A stretch of 64,000 nt of DNA from Sitta carolinensis (GCA_032173965.1 CM063284.1:63734863-63798862); one strand, 5' to 3'; shown: positions 1 through 27,360, counted from the first letter of the stretch. Notes: generated by a model from the letters alone, not told the origin. Program-made: numbers and translations.

Positions 1-1899
1 GATATTTCAGCTTTTTCTCTCAGACAGAGCGCAAAGGGTTGCAGCGGGCGCTTATCACACGAGCTGTCCTCTGTTTGCAAATGCAGGGCTTGGTCCTTTA
101 CTCTCTCCTGTACAGCATGAATAAAATATCACAGAGAGACTGCAAAATTAAATTTATTTCTGGGACAGTGGTGTCCAGATGACACCCTCGAAAAGAAATG
201 TTGTTTTACACAGGGCTTAACCAATCTACGCAATTTACTGCTGCAAGCTATTTTTGTGGCGTACAGTTTAGCAGATTTCAAAGCAGGATAACACTTTTAC
301 AGACATAATAAGAACACCTGCATTTACATTAAGTCAGATAAAAGGAAAACACAGGATGGATATTAATACATATAGAAGGGGTAAGTTTCTCTTTGTCTGG
401 ACAACGCCCAGCATAAAGTGAACTGATTTCTACTATACAAGAAAAATGGATAAAACAGTAAAGGCTAATCTATCAGGTATAGGCCTGTTTAGTGTTAGAG
501 AAAATATAAAAGTACATTATTGTCTCACAATTATTTTTGCACCTTTTTTTTGCACCTTCCTCTGTAACATCTGATATGAGCTACTGTCAGGGAGAGGATA
601 TCAGAATACTAATGTCATGAGTCATTGTGGCAGTTTTGGTGTTTCTTCTTCATAACACATCTAGCATTTTGATTATGACAGAAATATCAAAACCACACAA
701 AATATCACAACACCACAATATATAGAAGTAAAACTAAAATAGAACTAAAATCTAGTTTCCTGCATCCACTCCAGCATAAAATAAACAAGAAGTGGGAACT
801 ACAGGCTTTTTCCCATACTAAAATATTTTGTAATTTTCTCGTTAGTAGCTAATCCCCTTATAATTAAGTCTCTCCCCAAGAGTTTGGGTTTTTACCACCA
901 GAAGATCACAGAGTTAAGATGCAATTAATTTTGCAATTTTGTTCACCTTTTTCAACCCTCCACTTTATGAGTCTGTACTCTTTAAAACTGTAAATTCTTC
1001 AAATTAAACACTCTAGACCTGAGCATGAAAACCTGAGCTAGAAAGCGTGCAGGTGAAATATAGCACCACTCAAGTTTGATATCTCTTGTCCTGACTCTTC
1101 TTCATCTCCTACTGTTCTGACTGGTTCAGAACTGAGAGGTCTCCTAGAGTTCACATGAACAAAATGGATTGAGCTCCATATACTATGTGTGCAAGAGTTC
1201 CCAGCAGAATAAGCATCTGATCTGAGCATTTTTTAATTAAAACCTGAAAATACTAACAACCCTGACAAGCATAGCAGGAAGTGTGAAACAGAAGCAAGTG
1301 ACCCATACACATGGGAACAAGCTAATATTCAGCCTTGTGGTGACCTTGCATTAGTGCTGTGGTTTGTTCTTCTTCCTATTACTCTTCACCATTTCCTCTC
1401 ATAGCTCTTCTCCTGACAGTCTACTTGTTCCTCACCACTGCACTGCTCAGTACATCTTTGATCTGCGCTTCTCTAAGGCAACACACAGAGCGTGCATTTT
1501 GCACTTAGTCCTGCCTGATGTTTCAATTTACATTGTTAAAGTGGCCATAAACTACTTTATGCACCTTGGGTGTGCTTGACAAACACATACTACCAAGGGC
1601 TTGCCTGGTGAAGGTGTTCTTCCCCTGGTCAGGAATCACCTACGAGGTTCATATCTACAGAGTTCAATGAGTGTAAAATCTCCACCATCCCTTGGCAGGC
1701 TGGTGCATAGAGGCTGTGACAGGGTCCCAGATGTGAACCATGAAGAAACAGTCGTTCTTCACATTTCCATCTTTTCCTCGGTTTTGCATTCTGCATAACA
1801 GAGTTGAGGAGGCCAAAGAGGGTACGGGAGTGAGAGTGTCAATTTGGATTTTGTCTTTCCTTTGAGAAAAAGGAGTGTTTGAAAGCTGAGACATGAGCT
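1..1899. other. Upstream flank of MYLIP, no gene seen
   Basis: AT-rich sequence with only short chance reading frames and no recognised exon, RNA gene or repeat family. Single TGACC half-sites occur (for example near 1300 and 1342), but I found no paired DR4 element of the kind LXR uses at the mammalian gene. Confidence 0.5.
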
Positions 1900-2255
1900 A
1901 GGACTCAGGGGGACCTTATCACTTTCTACAATGACCTGAAAGGAGGGTGTAGCCAGGCGGGAAGCAGCCTTTTCTGCCAGGCAACCAGCAACAGGACAAG
2001 AGGACACAATCTCAAGTTGCACCAGGGGAAATTTAGTTTGGAAATTAGGAAGAATTTCTTCACAGAAATGGTGATTAGACATTGGAATGGGCTGCCCAGA
2101 GAGGTGGTGGAGCCACCTTCCCTTCAGGTGTTTAAGGAAAGACTCAACACAGCACTCAGCGCCATGGTCTAGTTGACATGGTGGTGATTCATCATAGGTT
2201 GGACTCGACGATCTCAAAGGTCTTTTCCAACCTAACTGATCCTGTGATTCTGTGA
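1900..2255 (+). mobile_element. CR1 LINE 3' fragment
   Basis: A 5'-truncated avian CR1 retrotransposon reading left to right. It holds the familiar 3' region: a GGACCTTATC-type start, a stretch around 2020-2110 with the GAAGAATTTCTTCACAGA-type and GGGCTGCCCAGAGAGGTGG-type segments, the late TTGGACTCGACGATCTCAAA-type block near 2200, and the end GATTCTGTGA at 2246-2255. It carries no usable ORF. It ends only about 75 bp before the start of the MYLIP CpG island. It was identified by similarity to remembered CR1 consensus, not by a search. Confidence 0.9.
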
Positions 2256-2530
2256 AGGCAGTATCTGGTAGTCACACAGCCCATGGCTGCCCTCTCTCAC
2301 GCGTATCACAGATTGTGCCTGCCCAGCAGGCTTGGCCTCCGCCTGCCCTTGGAGGCGCTCGCCTTGCTTTGGTGTAAGCGGGCGCCGCGCCCGGGCGAGG
2401 GCGCGGGGCGCGGGGCTGAGGGCGCCAGGCGGCCCCGCCAAACGCCCCGGCGGGCGCCACGACCCCGCGGGCACGGCGGGGGGCGCCAGAGAGCGAGCAC
2501 AACACACGCCCGCGCGGCCGTGGCGGCGCT

Positions 2531-2627
2531 GATTGGCGACGGCGGCGGCCCGCAGCCATGAGAGACGGCTTCTGATTGGCCCGCAGGTGCGGACCCGGGC
2601 GGGGCGGGGCGGCGGAGGGTACATAAG
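2531..2627 (+). promoter_or_regulatory. MYLIP core promoter: two inverted CCAAT boxes, GC boxes, TATA-like element
   Basis: GATTGG (inverted CCAAT, NF-Y type) occurs at 2531-2536 and 2574-2579. Tandem GGGCGGGGCGGGGC GC boxes lie at about 2598-2611, and a TATA-like TACATAAG at 2620-2627. Transcription would be expected to start near 2650, giving a 5'UTR of about 175 nt. There is no ATG between 2650 and the MYLIP start, so the gene uses the first AUG. Element positions are seen in the sequence; their use is inferred. Confidence 0.6.
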
Positions 2628-2705
2628 GAGGGAGCGGCGCTGGCGGCGCGCAGGCGGCCAGGGTTGCGGGACGGTCGCTGCCGGGGTCCGGGTGTGGGCG
2701 GCGGC

Positions 2706-2739
2706 GACGACGAGCACGACGACGAGCACGACGACGAGC
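2706..2739 (+). repeat. 12-bp tandem repeat in MYLIP 5'UTR
   Basis: Two full copies and a 10-nt partial copy of GACGACGAGCAC, perfectly matched. It lies between the inferred start site and the ATG, so it should be transcribed. Confidence 0.85.
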
Positions 2740-2824
2740 GTGGGGATCGGCCCGCGGCGACAGCGGTGGCGACGGCCGCTCCGGTTGTCCGTGGCGGCAG
2801 CAGCGGAGACGGCTGTGCCCAACC

Positions 2825-16591
<13,767 letters not shown>

Positions 16592-17885
16592 TCTACGTAC
16601 ACACTTCAGACGCATCATGTACTCTTCAAACTGCACTAATAAGAAATGCAACCATTGATTGTGAAGAAGGCAGTCACTGGCACCTACCCATGATCAAAAG
16701 CAAAAAATACTGCATTTTTTAACATAAATATTCCTTGTTCAGCATTCCCAAAATGGTTTGGGACATCTTCTGAGGGAAGTGTAATTGATCCATGTTACTT
16801 AAAGAATGATCCATAAGTTTGTAGCATGGCTGTGTTGTCACAAAGCTTGGTAACCCTGGAGAAATGTGGTGTGCACATGCAGACCTACCTGGTGAAAGCA
16901 ATGCAGCCTTTTCTTTTACATGCTCTAAATCCTTTTTAATACAGTTGCACCATTTATTTAATAGTAAGATTTGCTTTTACACATACCAGTTTAGTAAGGC
17001 TCATAGCTTCTGCTTTTAATAAACTGCTTTAAAGAGGAGAGGTCTTTTTAAAAAATTAGTTCTTAAACTGAAGTTACATGGCTTCACTAAACAGCTGTGC
17101 TTAACTCAGAATTCTATTTTATAGAAACCAGTTCTGAGAGAATAGCTTTGGAAAGGGAGGACAAGATTGTTAATCTTCAGCTGGTTGAGGGCGGGTCGGG
17201 AAAGTCTTGTGCATTGCCAGTGTCCCGTGGAAGCGCTGCTGTGGGACTTCATTCACAGCTCTCAGTGGGCAGGGTACTCCGGAGTTTCCCACAGAGTCCA
17301 CTTTTGGCTGGTGGTCTTGGGCGCTGCAGGCAACTGCCTTCAAGTTGGCTTTATTTTTGGAGACTGATTTAAACTATTAAACATGCACCATTAGTCTTTA
17401 AGGGTTGTGTATAGTTTTAAATGCTTTCTTCAGTTAACATCTTTAGCAGGAAATGACCTACCCAATAAAATGGTTTTTTATTTCCACCCCCGTATTTGGG
17501 CATTTTGGACTCTGGTTTCCTAGTGTCTTCTCCAGGGTACAGAGGGAACTGGAGACCGTGTTTGGGTGCAATACTGGCTTAATCAAAGCTAGAAAAGTAC
17601 ACTGTCACTTTCTGAAATTTTCTGACTATACTTTTCATATTGCCTTAATGTAGCAGTAATGTGTGTTTATGCATCTGTTTCTTTGCACAGACATTTTGTC
17701 AAAATATTAAAACTCTACTTTTTTATGACACATTAGCATATAAACCTTACTCTAAGAGGGTATTTATTTTTTCACTTTGTAAAGAAAATTTTGTTTCCTC
17801 ATGAAGCAAGAGCTTTGTCCTATATTGTAGGCAGCTTCTGTCTTTTTATATTCAGATTAATAAAGGACTTTAAAAATCTTTGTGT
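16592..17885 (+). other. MYLIP: MYLIP 3'UTR (inferred)
   Basis: Non-coding sequence after the stop. AATAAA signals occur at 17018-17023, 17464-17469 and 17859-17864, so alternative ends are possible. An AU-rich TTATTTA stretch lies near 16955. The 3' limit is inferred. Confidence 0.55.
17859..17864 (+). terminator. Likely MYLIP poly(A) signal
   Basis: AATAAA followed within 15-45 nt by TTTGTGTTAATG and a run of T (17900-17911), a good downstream U/GU-rich element. The two earlier AATAAA copies have weaker downstream elements. Confidence 0.5.
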
Positions 17886-20800
17886 TAATGCTAAGACTGT
17901 TTTTTTTTTTTCTGAAATTCATCTGAAGCATTACCGAACTGAAAACGCCATGCAGTGTTTTTGTGTTTACAGTCTTGAATATTGTCACATTTGAGGTAAT
18001 GAGGTTTTCTCAAGTGCATGCAAAGGAGAGAAGAAAACTGGCATTTGTTACAGACAGTGAAGTTTAAAACAGCTGACATATTCAAACTGTAACATAGCCT
18101 TCTGAATAGGCTTTGTGAAGAATATTTTCTACAGTAAATTGCCCCAAATCTGGGACAATATACCTAGAGTTCTGTTCTAGGGGAATGAGAGAAATTAAAG
18201 AATGTAGCTTTAGAGTAGAGGGTTTGAGTTCCAGTAATCCTGTCTAGCAGATTCTTAATTACAGATGTGTTGGTTTCTGTTTTGATTGGAGCTATTCAGA
18301 CTTGCTAACTTAAAAATTCTCCTTCACATTGTTGGAGAGATGGTGCTTCAGCACTTCCAGGGCTGTGCTCTGCCACAAGGAAGGAATGGGTATACAAGTG
18401 TGTTCAGAGAAGACTATGCAGCTACTGTATCAGCATACAGTAGTGCTGGAGGAAGCCTTTGCTTCCCAAGATTACAACGAAATTATTTTAGTAACATCTA
18501 ATCCATTATTTTATGGCAGCTGGCTGAAATAGATTGTAAATTAATATAAATAGATGTTAATACAGGAATCTGATTTAAAGCACGCAACATGATCGAGCTG
18601 TTAAAATAGGCAAGCATGATCTCTAGGTCCTTGTAATTAAATTGACTGTGTAATTAGACCTTGCTAATAAAAATAATTCCAGTAGTTAGACCTCTAATCA
18701 AGGTAGGGTTTGAGATGGTTCTGTGGCAGTGCTGGAATTTGGCCAAATCCTATGACTTCTGTAAACATACCCTGTTTAGTGTTGGAAAGCTGTGCAGGGC
18801 ACCCACCCAAGCTGTGAGGTGCAGGCTGTGCCTGAAGCTGTTGGGAACCTGGTTCTGTATTGGCAAAGCAGAGTGTGCAGCAATGAGTGAATGCTGATGG
18901 ACTTTGGCAGTTAGGAGGGGTCTCCAATCAGTGGGGGTTTGTGTTTTTTTTTTAAATTAAATGTTACCTGTTCTGAGAATTGAGCAGCAGCTCACCTCTC
19001 TGCAGCGTTGTAAATCACAAAAGCCTCACTGGGTTTTTATGTAAGAAAAAAATCGATGTAAAACAATGCAAGAATAGCTTTGATTTGTTCACACTTCTTT
19101 CTTCAGAAGCATTGCTTGAAATCTAGTTGATCATGCTCTGCTAGGAAAGTTTTGCTTAACCATCTAACACTGCTGTGACTTGTGTTGCTCAATGTTTGCA
19201 CGTCGAATACACTTTATTACAAGGAGTAACTGTCTTGTCCACGTGAGCTGCTGAGTGCTGTGAAGAGTGTAAAAGAAACAATAGAGAATCTTGAACTCCA
19301 CAAGCTATTCAGTCATACTGCAGAAAAAGTCAGGTCTTCTTTGCTGAAGTGCTGTTCTTTTCTCCTACGATGCTTTGAATGTTAAAATGGATGGCAGAGG
19401 GGGGGAAAAAAACCAAAATCCCAAGCCAGAAAACAACAGCACAGTTTGTGGGAGTAACTGAAGCGTGTGTCCTTAACGCTTCTTCCTCAGGAGCATCACA
19501 AAGCTTTATTTGGCACCTCTCACACGTAAATCAGCTCCTGTACCAGTATCTGCTACCCAAAGCTGGTACAATTTGGCAGGAAAACTCATGGAACATTCAG
19601 TTGTTACTTATCTTCAGAATTGCAGTGCAGCTGCTGTAATCCCATTGGGTGTGTGCAATGTCACTTTAAAGTGCTATAGTCTCAAATTTCCACCACCACT
19701 ACCTATATATGGGAAACACTCACCTTTGGAGACAAGATTTGCTGGGTCAGTTTGAGCCAGAGCCTGGCTAGAGCCTTGCCCACCTCCTGAGGGCAGGACA
19801 GCATTTAAGAGCAGCCCTGTGGGGAGAGGATTACATGTAGGAGATCTGGAGAAGATAAAGTATAGTACTAAAGTAGTTGCACTTGAGTGTTATTAATAAA
19901 TAGGAGGTCTGTGAAGCTCCAGACCTTCACTGGTATCTCCCTGGCTTTCACCCTCCCCTTGCTGTTCTGTTTACAGAGAGCTCAGTTGGTGAGGGACTCC
20001 AAAGGCAGCATTTTGAGATGTTCCAAGCTACAGCTGTTATAAAGGCACAGCTCCATCCTTCAGCTCATAACTGCTCATTTCAAGCTACATTCAAAATGTT
20101 CAAATGCTAAAGAACTGTAAGAATGAAAGCTTCTGTATTTTAAAATTATTTTGATTTCTTCCCCAAGTGCCATAAAAGCATGTACACAGCAGCATTCATA
20201 TATGTCGAGATTTATTTCCTTGCTAAATCAGCAGTGTTGCCTTCCTAGGAGAATGCCCTTGGGGGAAAATTCTCATCTGTCAGCCTGTGCTGTTTCATTT
20301 CACAGCAGCGCGCTGGCATATTGATCAAAGATGGGGAAAATAACAGCTCAGATTTCCTGTGTATGCTTTTGAACAACAAACTCCATGGAGTGTTAAAATT
20401 ATGAATTGACAAATTTTAACTTCAGCAATGCCTGGTCAAACATCCTGCTGGAATCACCACCACTATTTTCAGTGAAGGAATGTTGTAGTGCCAGGCAAAT
20501 GCTTCAATCACTTTGTGCCCTCATATTCAGCCAGCTGGAGCCTGTTTAAAACAGAATGTAATAACTGACGAATGGGTTTAAAAAGTAAAATTGTGGAGAG
20601 GAGAAAACACACAACCTGGGGTACACTGCTAGAAGAAAGGTGGATTTTCCAAGGCCGGGCCTGAGCACAGTTTTGCTGGAGGAAGCTTGGGTGGGAACCC
20701 CCACTACAGGGTCCAGGGCTGTGGCTTCCACCCTGGGACAGGTGGCCTGGCAGGAGCACCACTGACCCTTAGCAAGAAGGACTGGGTGGGATACAAACTA

Positions 20801-23066
20801 GGAGAGGCAGGAGAGGGCCAGGCAGGAGATGAGGCATGCTGAGGCAGGCAAGCCACTGCCAGGCCAGTAATTCCCCAGGGAAACTCCCACTGGAGCACTC
20901 CCCAGACAAGCCACAGCCAAACCTCTCTGTCTGCAAGGAGACCTGAGCATAACACAACTGCAAAGTAAACCACCAGCTGGAACCCCGTGGTTCAATATGA
21001 CTTTCAACAGTACTGTGTGGCAAAAGCTACCATGGTTTCTGGGTCTTCTGGTTTCCTGCAATGGGTGGTGTGAGCTAGAAAGAGGCACAAGGAGAAATGT
21101 TAAGGAGAGACTCTCAGAGCCCTGACTAAAGGAGTGGCTGGTTGGTGCAATAGTAGGAAAATGCAAATTGTGACAACTGAAAACTCCCTCCATGTGAGAG
21201 TGGGACACAAGGGATCCAAAATATTGAATGGGGCTGGTGCTCCTGGGTGCTCAGGGTTGGTGAGCAGGGTTCAGCATGACCTCTGGTTCATGCCAGGATA
21301 GGGGACTTTTGGGGGCTGGCCAGGAGCGAACTTTCAAAGCACTCATGCGTATGCCAAGTTCCTCAAAGAAAAAGGTCAAGCAAACAGACCATACCAGCTT
21401 TCCCAGAACTTAACAACAGGTCACTTGCTGATTTCTCATCAACCAAAAGGCAGAATTCATTTCAGCTGCTTGGAGGCTGGGCTGGGTGGGGAATCAATCT
21501 GATCCTGAAAGCTGATGCCTTTCTCTGCCTTCACTTTGGCCCTCTCCTGAGTGACCTGGTTTAGCTGGTCTGCTATTTGCTAGCCCTTCCTTAATACTTG
21601 AAGACTTCTGTTCTCTCACCAGTGATTTCTGGAATCCAGATTGTGAAGCCAACCTTTTGTCTAGCAGCTGTTCTCACAAACTCTGCTCCAGGAAATAATC
21701 TGACTTGCTTTGGCCAGTCCTGTCCAGTGAGGATGACAGACAGCCTGCCCCCAACTCTTTCTGTGCTTTGTCAGGAGTGCAAATGGCACCATCTCTGGCA
21801 GCAAGAAAAAAGGAAACCAGTATAAAATAATCTTTCACCATTGGGGTGTCTAAATATGACTCTTTGTCTGTAGCTGCCCTGTCATGATCACTTAGTGGTT
21901 CCAACGGGAATAACAAGGTGTGTGTGTGAAGGGGTTTACCAGCTCTGTTTTATCCAGCAGTTTTTGTCTGACTTCTCTGCTTCTTCAAATGAGCCAATGC
22001 AGGTAACAAGAGCCAGTAACACGGCAACTCTTTACATAAGCAGGCTTGCCAGAGCCAGATCTTCCTCTCTTCTGCCAGAAAGCTGTTTGTCTGAGGAATC
22101 CATGCATCTGGCACCAAATTCCAATCATAGCACTACGCTGCGGAAATTACAGAGACATTGGCACCTCATCTGAAGAGACAGTATTTGTTTTCCTTGTTTA
22201 GAACTATAAATAGTCAATAGACGACTCTCATTCAAGCAGTATTGATGATTGAAATAAACCAGGCACAGAGACACAGCCAAAAATTGGACTTGTATTACAA
22301 AGCCAAACTCACTTTTGCTTCAGAAGCTGAAGTTCCAAAAGGGCAATGCAAAAAGCAAACTGGCCCTGAACGTACACTGACACACCAGGTGTCCATGTGT
22401 GACCTTAAAACTCCTTGCCTAGGTTACTGTTTGAACTGGAATTTTTTAAAAATGCCTTCAGCTCTGCTGTGGTTTGAGCAGCTGACTTCCTCCTTCCCCT
22501 CTCCAAGACCCACAAAGTGAAGCAATACTAGAGTGGCCTGAGAGCACCCTGCCTGAACAACCCACTGGCAACACTGTGTATACTCTTGAAGGGCAGATAC
22601 AGGGTCTTTATATTTAGCCCACTGGAAGTGGTGCTTTACAACCTTATCAGGAAAGCTCTCCAGCCCTGGGGGAGACAAGCATTTGAAGCTCCCTTGGTGA
22701 TGAAGCAGTAAATGACAACAGTTATCCTATTCCCTGGGATGCCTCTGCTACAACAGGAGGAAAAAGGTTTTTTTTTTTTTTTTTTTTTTAGGAAAGAGAG
22801 AGAGGAAGAGAAAATAATATTAGTTTCTGTTTTTAAGAATAATAGCCAGCCTCTTCTTGGAGAAGACTGGTAAGAATAAAAGGTGTGGAAACACTTCTGA
22901 AAGGGAAAAGAGACAGAAATGTGCTGCCACAATGGACACTGTTACCCAAAAGACCATGATGCTGGGTAGGTTCCCATCTGTGCAAGTTCTGGTATTTCCC
23001 CCTCAAATGCTGTTCTTATCTGAAAGGTTTCCCTCAAAATTAACTGCCATGTTCTGCAAGGCAAGG
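17886..23066. other. Intergenic, no gene seen
   Basis: Begins the 35-kb gap between the genes. A moderately GC-richer stretch at about 20640-21560 gives several antisense frames under 140 codons with no recognisable domain. A run of 22 T lies at 22768-22789. Confidence 0.6.
22768..22789 (+). repeat. Poly(T) run
   Basis: 22 uninterrupted T. No element body recognised on either side. Confidence 0.9.
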
Positions 23067-23525
23067 TCATAGAATCACAGAATCATATAATAGTTGGGTT
23101 GCAAGGGACCTTAAAAACCATCTCATTCCAACACCATCTGCCATGAGCAGAGACACTTTCCACTTGACCAGATTGCTCAGAGCTCCATCCAACCTGGCCT
23201 TGAACACTTCCAGGGGTAAGGCATCCACAACATCTCTGGGCATTCTGTCCCTGTGCCTCACCATCCTCACAGTAAGGAATTTCTTCAAAATATCTAATCC
23301 AAACCTGTACTCTTTCCATCTAAAGCCATTTTCCCTTGTCTTATCATTGCATTCCTTTCTTAAAAATCCCTCTCCAGCTCTTTTGTAGGCTCCCTTTAGG
23401 CACTGTAAGGTGCTCTGAGGTTTCCCTGAAGCCTTCTATTCTTCCAGCTGAATAACCCCAGGTCTCTCAGCCTGTCTGTGGGAGAGGTGCTCCAGCCCTC
23501 TCAGCATCTTTGTGCCCCCTTCATG
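23067..23525 (-). mobile_element. CR1 LINE 3' fragment
   Basis: The + strand begins TCATAGAATCACAGAATCAT, the reverse complement of the avian CR1 3' terminus, then GTTGCAAGGGACCTTAAAAA and the CATCCAACCTGGCCTTGAA segment. Reading right to left it is a 5'-truncated, decayed CR1 copy of about 460 bp without a usable ORF. Confidence 0.93.
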
Positions 23526-26500
23526 GTCATTATCTCATGGTCATGGAGTGCAAACAATAGTTCTTTCTCTGGCAGGGAGCTCTGTAGTGATGGAAAGAGC
23601 CAGAGTAACACCAAAAACCAAGCACAGCCTAGTGACTGTAAAATCAGCAGTACAGCTCATGTCCTTGAGTGGGAGGAGAACATGTGACTGTGGAAAGAGA
23701 AACTATCAAGGGTAAGGAACAAGTGACAAGAAGAAAAAGGGAAACTCCCCCAAAACTGAATATCTTGCAGTGGTTTCAAATAATAAATTGCACCATATCA
23801 TGTCTCCTTCCTCACTCTTGGCTATGCAAATCTTAAATTAACAGCCCCAAGCTGCATAACCCTTCTTTAAGTAAGATCAGTTACATAGAAACAACCTTGT
23901 TTTGGTGTAGATATAACCCTCATGGCTAATCCTCAACTGAGTGTTGTCTCCCTGAATTTCTCATAAAAAGTCAAGTTCTTAAGGATTGCACTGGGGCACA
24001 TTTGTCCTTGGAGCCTTTCCTTGCATAGCCTGTTTGTGAAAGGGATGCAGCACTGTTGTATGAAATATTCTGCAGCTTCACCACCACTTTACTGGATACC
24101 TACCAATAAGTATTATCCAGTACAAGGTGATATTTCAGTCTCTTAGGACTATTTCCTGATTCTCCTGCATGGTTGTGAACTCCCTTTTCTACATCCAATG
24201 CATCCCTATCAAAATACATTTATCTGAAGATTAATTTCCATGGTGCTGGATATCTTAGTGAAAGGAATACTTTCATGAAAAATGTCTTGAAATATAATGT
24301 TTTAGCTTCAGCGTGGTATTCTGCCCTCCACAACTACCAACTGTTTTACTTATGATTTCCTTGTTCTCCTTTCCTCCACAAAACACTTCCCTGCTTATCA
24401 CTGCTGGCTCAGTCTCGTGTTTCTGAGTGTCCTTTTCTGCACTGTGTTTCTTGGATCCAAATTCCAGAAGCATACCAGCTTCCTCAACCTTATATCACCT
24501 TCTGCCTGCATGCTGCTATATTCTTTGCTATATAGCAGTATTTCCCCCGCTCTTAATTCAAGCCAAACCCCTACCATCACCTATTGCATTTTGGTTCTTC
24601 CTACAAATTGCCTGTCTCCTCTGATCTTTTACCTTTTTTACAAAGGACATTGATGCATTTTTTAAAGCATGAGATGGCACAGTTTTGGTACTTGGATTTC
24701 TGATGAACTGAATATCAAAGAAGAAAAAGACAGCTGGCCTTCCAGATGTGTAGTCCAAAACTGTGATGCTACTAATATCTTTCTGAAGAAAAAGACAAAT
24801 AGGCACCTAAATACAGTAAGTTACTCTGGGATTTTCCTAGTGATGTTCTTGAATCTACAAAGGCTTTGAGAGGAAACATGTCTCTAGCTAACTTATCATC
24901 ATCATAAATAATTCTCATCTTGAGAAAGAATTTACAGCAATGTTTCCTCAACAGTCTCCAATAAATCAGAGTTGCTACTTGTTTATTCCTCCTAAACCTT
25001 TGTTTCTCTCTGCTGTCAGTGACTTAGCCTTCAGCAGACTCCAGACTCTACTGGAATTTTCAGTTCTTATCCATCTGCCTAACAGTTTTTTGTGATATCT
25101 GTATTTCGTCTTAGTGATCTTATAACGTGCAAGAGCTTGGCCCAAATATAGGCCCGAGGCCAGTGTTTGAGCTCTCTAGACCTTTTTCTGGGCTTTTATC
25201 TGTAAGAGACATCGAAGGAAAGCCAGATAAACCTCCAGCTTGGGAGCTCAAAGTTGAGTTGATCCTAGATCAGGATCTCAGCTGCGCAGACATGGGCGTG
25301 TCTCCTGTTTTCGCTAAATAGCGAGACACGTTTTCTCCCCCAACACACATCCTTTCCCTCTGGTTTTTAATTTGAAGAATTAGGTAATTACTACTTTGAA
25401 ATTTCCATCCTCTGGAAAATGCTCTCCCTCCTACAAAAGATGGGCCTTTCTGTTAAAAGAGAATGCTCACGGTGGGCGAGTTAACTGTGCTTCTTCCTTG
25501 TCATCATTTCTCTGACAAGTGAACAATTTCTCCAGAGTTGCTTAGGGCTAAGGGAGGTGACTCATATGTCTCATTTTACTGTAGGAGTCTTTACATGGAC
25601 ATTAATTAGAATGAGATATCAGTTGTTATCTGAGATTCATTTCCCTTATCCCACCAAACCGTACATCACCACCAATGCTGCTATGACCAACAAGATTCCC
25701 AGTTCCTCCAAACTGATGTTAACCCAACTGGACTGTGTAAAGGGGCATATCTGAGGTCCTCTGTCAGGGTGACAGTGACATGAGAAGATCTTTATCTCAA
25801 ACATTAAGGACTGATCCAGTTATGTCTTTGTCTGGACATGGCCCCTGCTGGCATTTTCCTTGGCACAAACGCAATGTAAGGCCTAACCGCCACAGGGAGT
25901 AGCTGACAGGGATGGAATATGGCAGCCTCTGCTGCTCCACCTGGACTGTCAGGCTTCTTCAGCTGTGCAATGGGGTTAGAGAAATAAATGCCTTGGGTTT
26001 ATGGAAACTAAGCCTCTCTGGTTGCTCATGGGCTCCCTCTTTGGTTGCTAAGTGGCTGCTGGTTGAGTAAATCTTTAGTGAGGATCGTCACGTCCTGAAG
26101 CAAAAGTTCTCCTTTACCTCCTGGCAAGCTTGTGGTGGGAAAGGAACTCTGGAAACTGCAGGGAAAGGATGTGAAGCCCTTTAGCCACAGAAAGGCAAAA
26201 ACACACAAATATGAGTGCTCTGGATCAGTGTGGGGAATGTGCCATGGGAGATGTCCTCCAAATCATGATCCCAAAGCTCAGCAGAAATGTTCCAGATGAA
26301 GAAGAACACAGGAACACCTTGTCCTTTTGTTGATGGATTTATGAAAGTTGGGTTGAGGAGACTACAGAGGCTACATATGCACAGATACATGCATGTATCT
26401 GTGCTGTAGCTGATGCTAGACCTTTGATTTTAAAACACTGTACAGCTACTCTGACAATAATACTTGAGTGATTCCATCAGCTCTCTTTCCTTTTAAAAGA

Positions 26501-27311
26501 AAATTATTAAAAAATCATAAAATGTATGTGACATCCTTGATTTCATGCCAAATCACCAGTCTAATGAACTAAAAGTCTGAACAACAGCTCAAGGAAACCA
26601 AAGGAAATTCTGTATTACTTGCAGAAAACTGCCCAGAAAATGGAACAGGCACCAAGGAATAAGTGAGATGGAAAGAATCTGATCCTCTTCATTAAACTGC
26701 TCACTCTTCAACAACAGATGGTGTGTTTGCGAGTGTTTGCTGTTAAGGAAGTCAGGGCCCTGGACCAAAGAGAAAATATAAGCCACATTTAAGTACTTGC
26801 ATATGTTGACTTTTGGAATCATTTCCAGCCAGATATAATGTCAGACATCTATACACTGACCCCTCAGTTTTGTCTGCCTGTGCTTTCATTTGTCTGTCAT
26901 TATGTTTGTCCTGTGACCCCACATGGCAGCAAAATGTTCAGTATTGTTTTACCATAAATAACAAACAAGCTCAGACAACTACTTAAAGAAAGGAGAGCTG
27001 CAGCCTATGGAAGGCTTTGTATAGCAGAAATGTTTTAATATAAGCAGGCGGCAACAATTATATTATGTCTGCCTATAACACTATTCAAATAACTGTGTCA
27101 ATTTGCATCACTTAGAATTGATTTTACTGTGTTGCCTGTCTGTTTCAGACTGATGGAGGTTTTTTTAAATCTCAACCAAAATTTTCTAAGAATGACACGA
27201 AGGAAAAATATGTTGTTTTGCAATCCTAAAAGATCTTGTTTATGCAAAACCCTTGTATGTGTGCAATCCAAATCATATAGATGCATGTATTCACATATAT
27301 CTTTGCATCTC

Positions 27312-27314
<3 letters not shown>

Positions 27315-27347
<33 letters not shown>

Positions 27348-27360
27348 ATGTATGTATGTA
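27315..27360. repeat. Microsatellite (AT)14 followed by (GTAT)n
   Basis: Fourteen AT units at 27315-27342, then a short GTATGTATGTAT tract. Likely length-variable. Confidence 0.9.

Noticed and set aside
20508..21208. Overlapping minus-strand frames in a GC-richer intergenic stretch
   Set aside because: Low-complexity Ser/Pro/Leu translations, mutually overlapping, with no domain, splice sites or promoter.
23083..23388. Frames on both strands near 23100-23390 and the matching ones at 30691-31194
   Set aside because: They lie inside CR1 copies in opposite orientation and resemble each other for that reason only.
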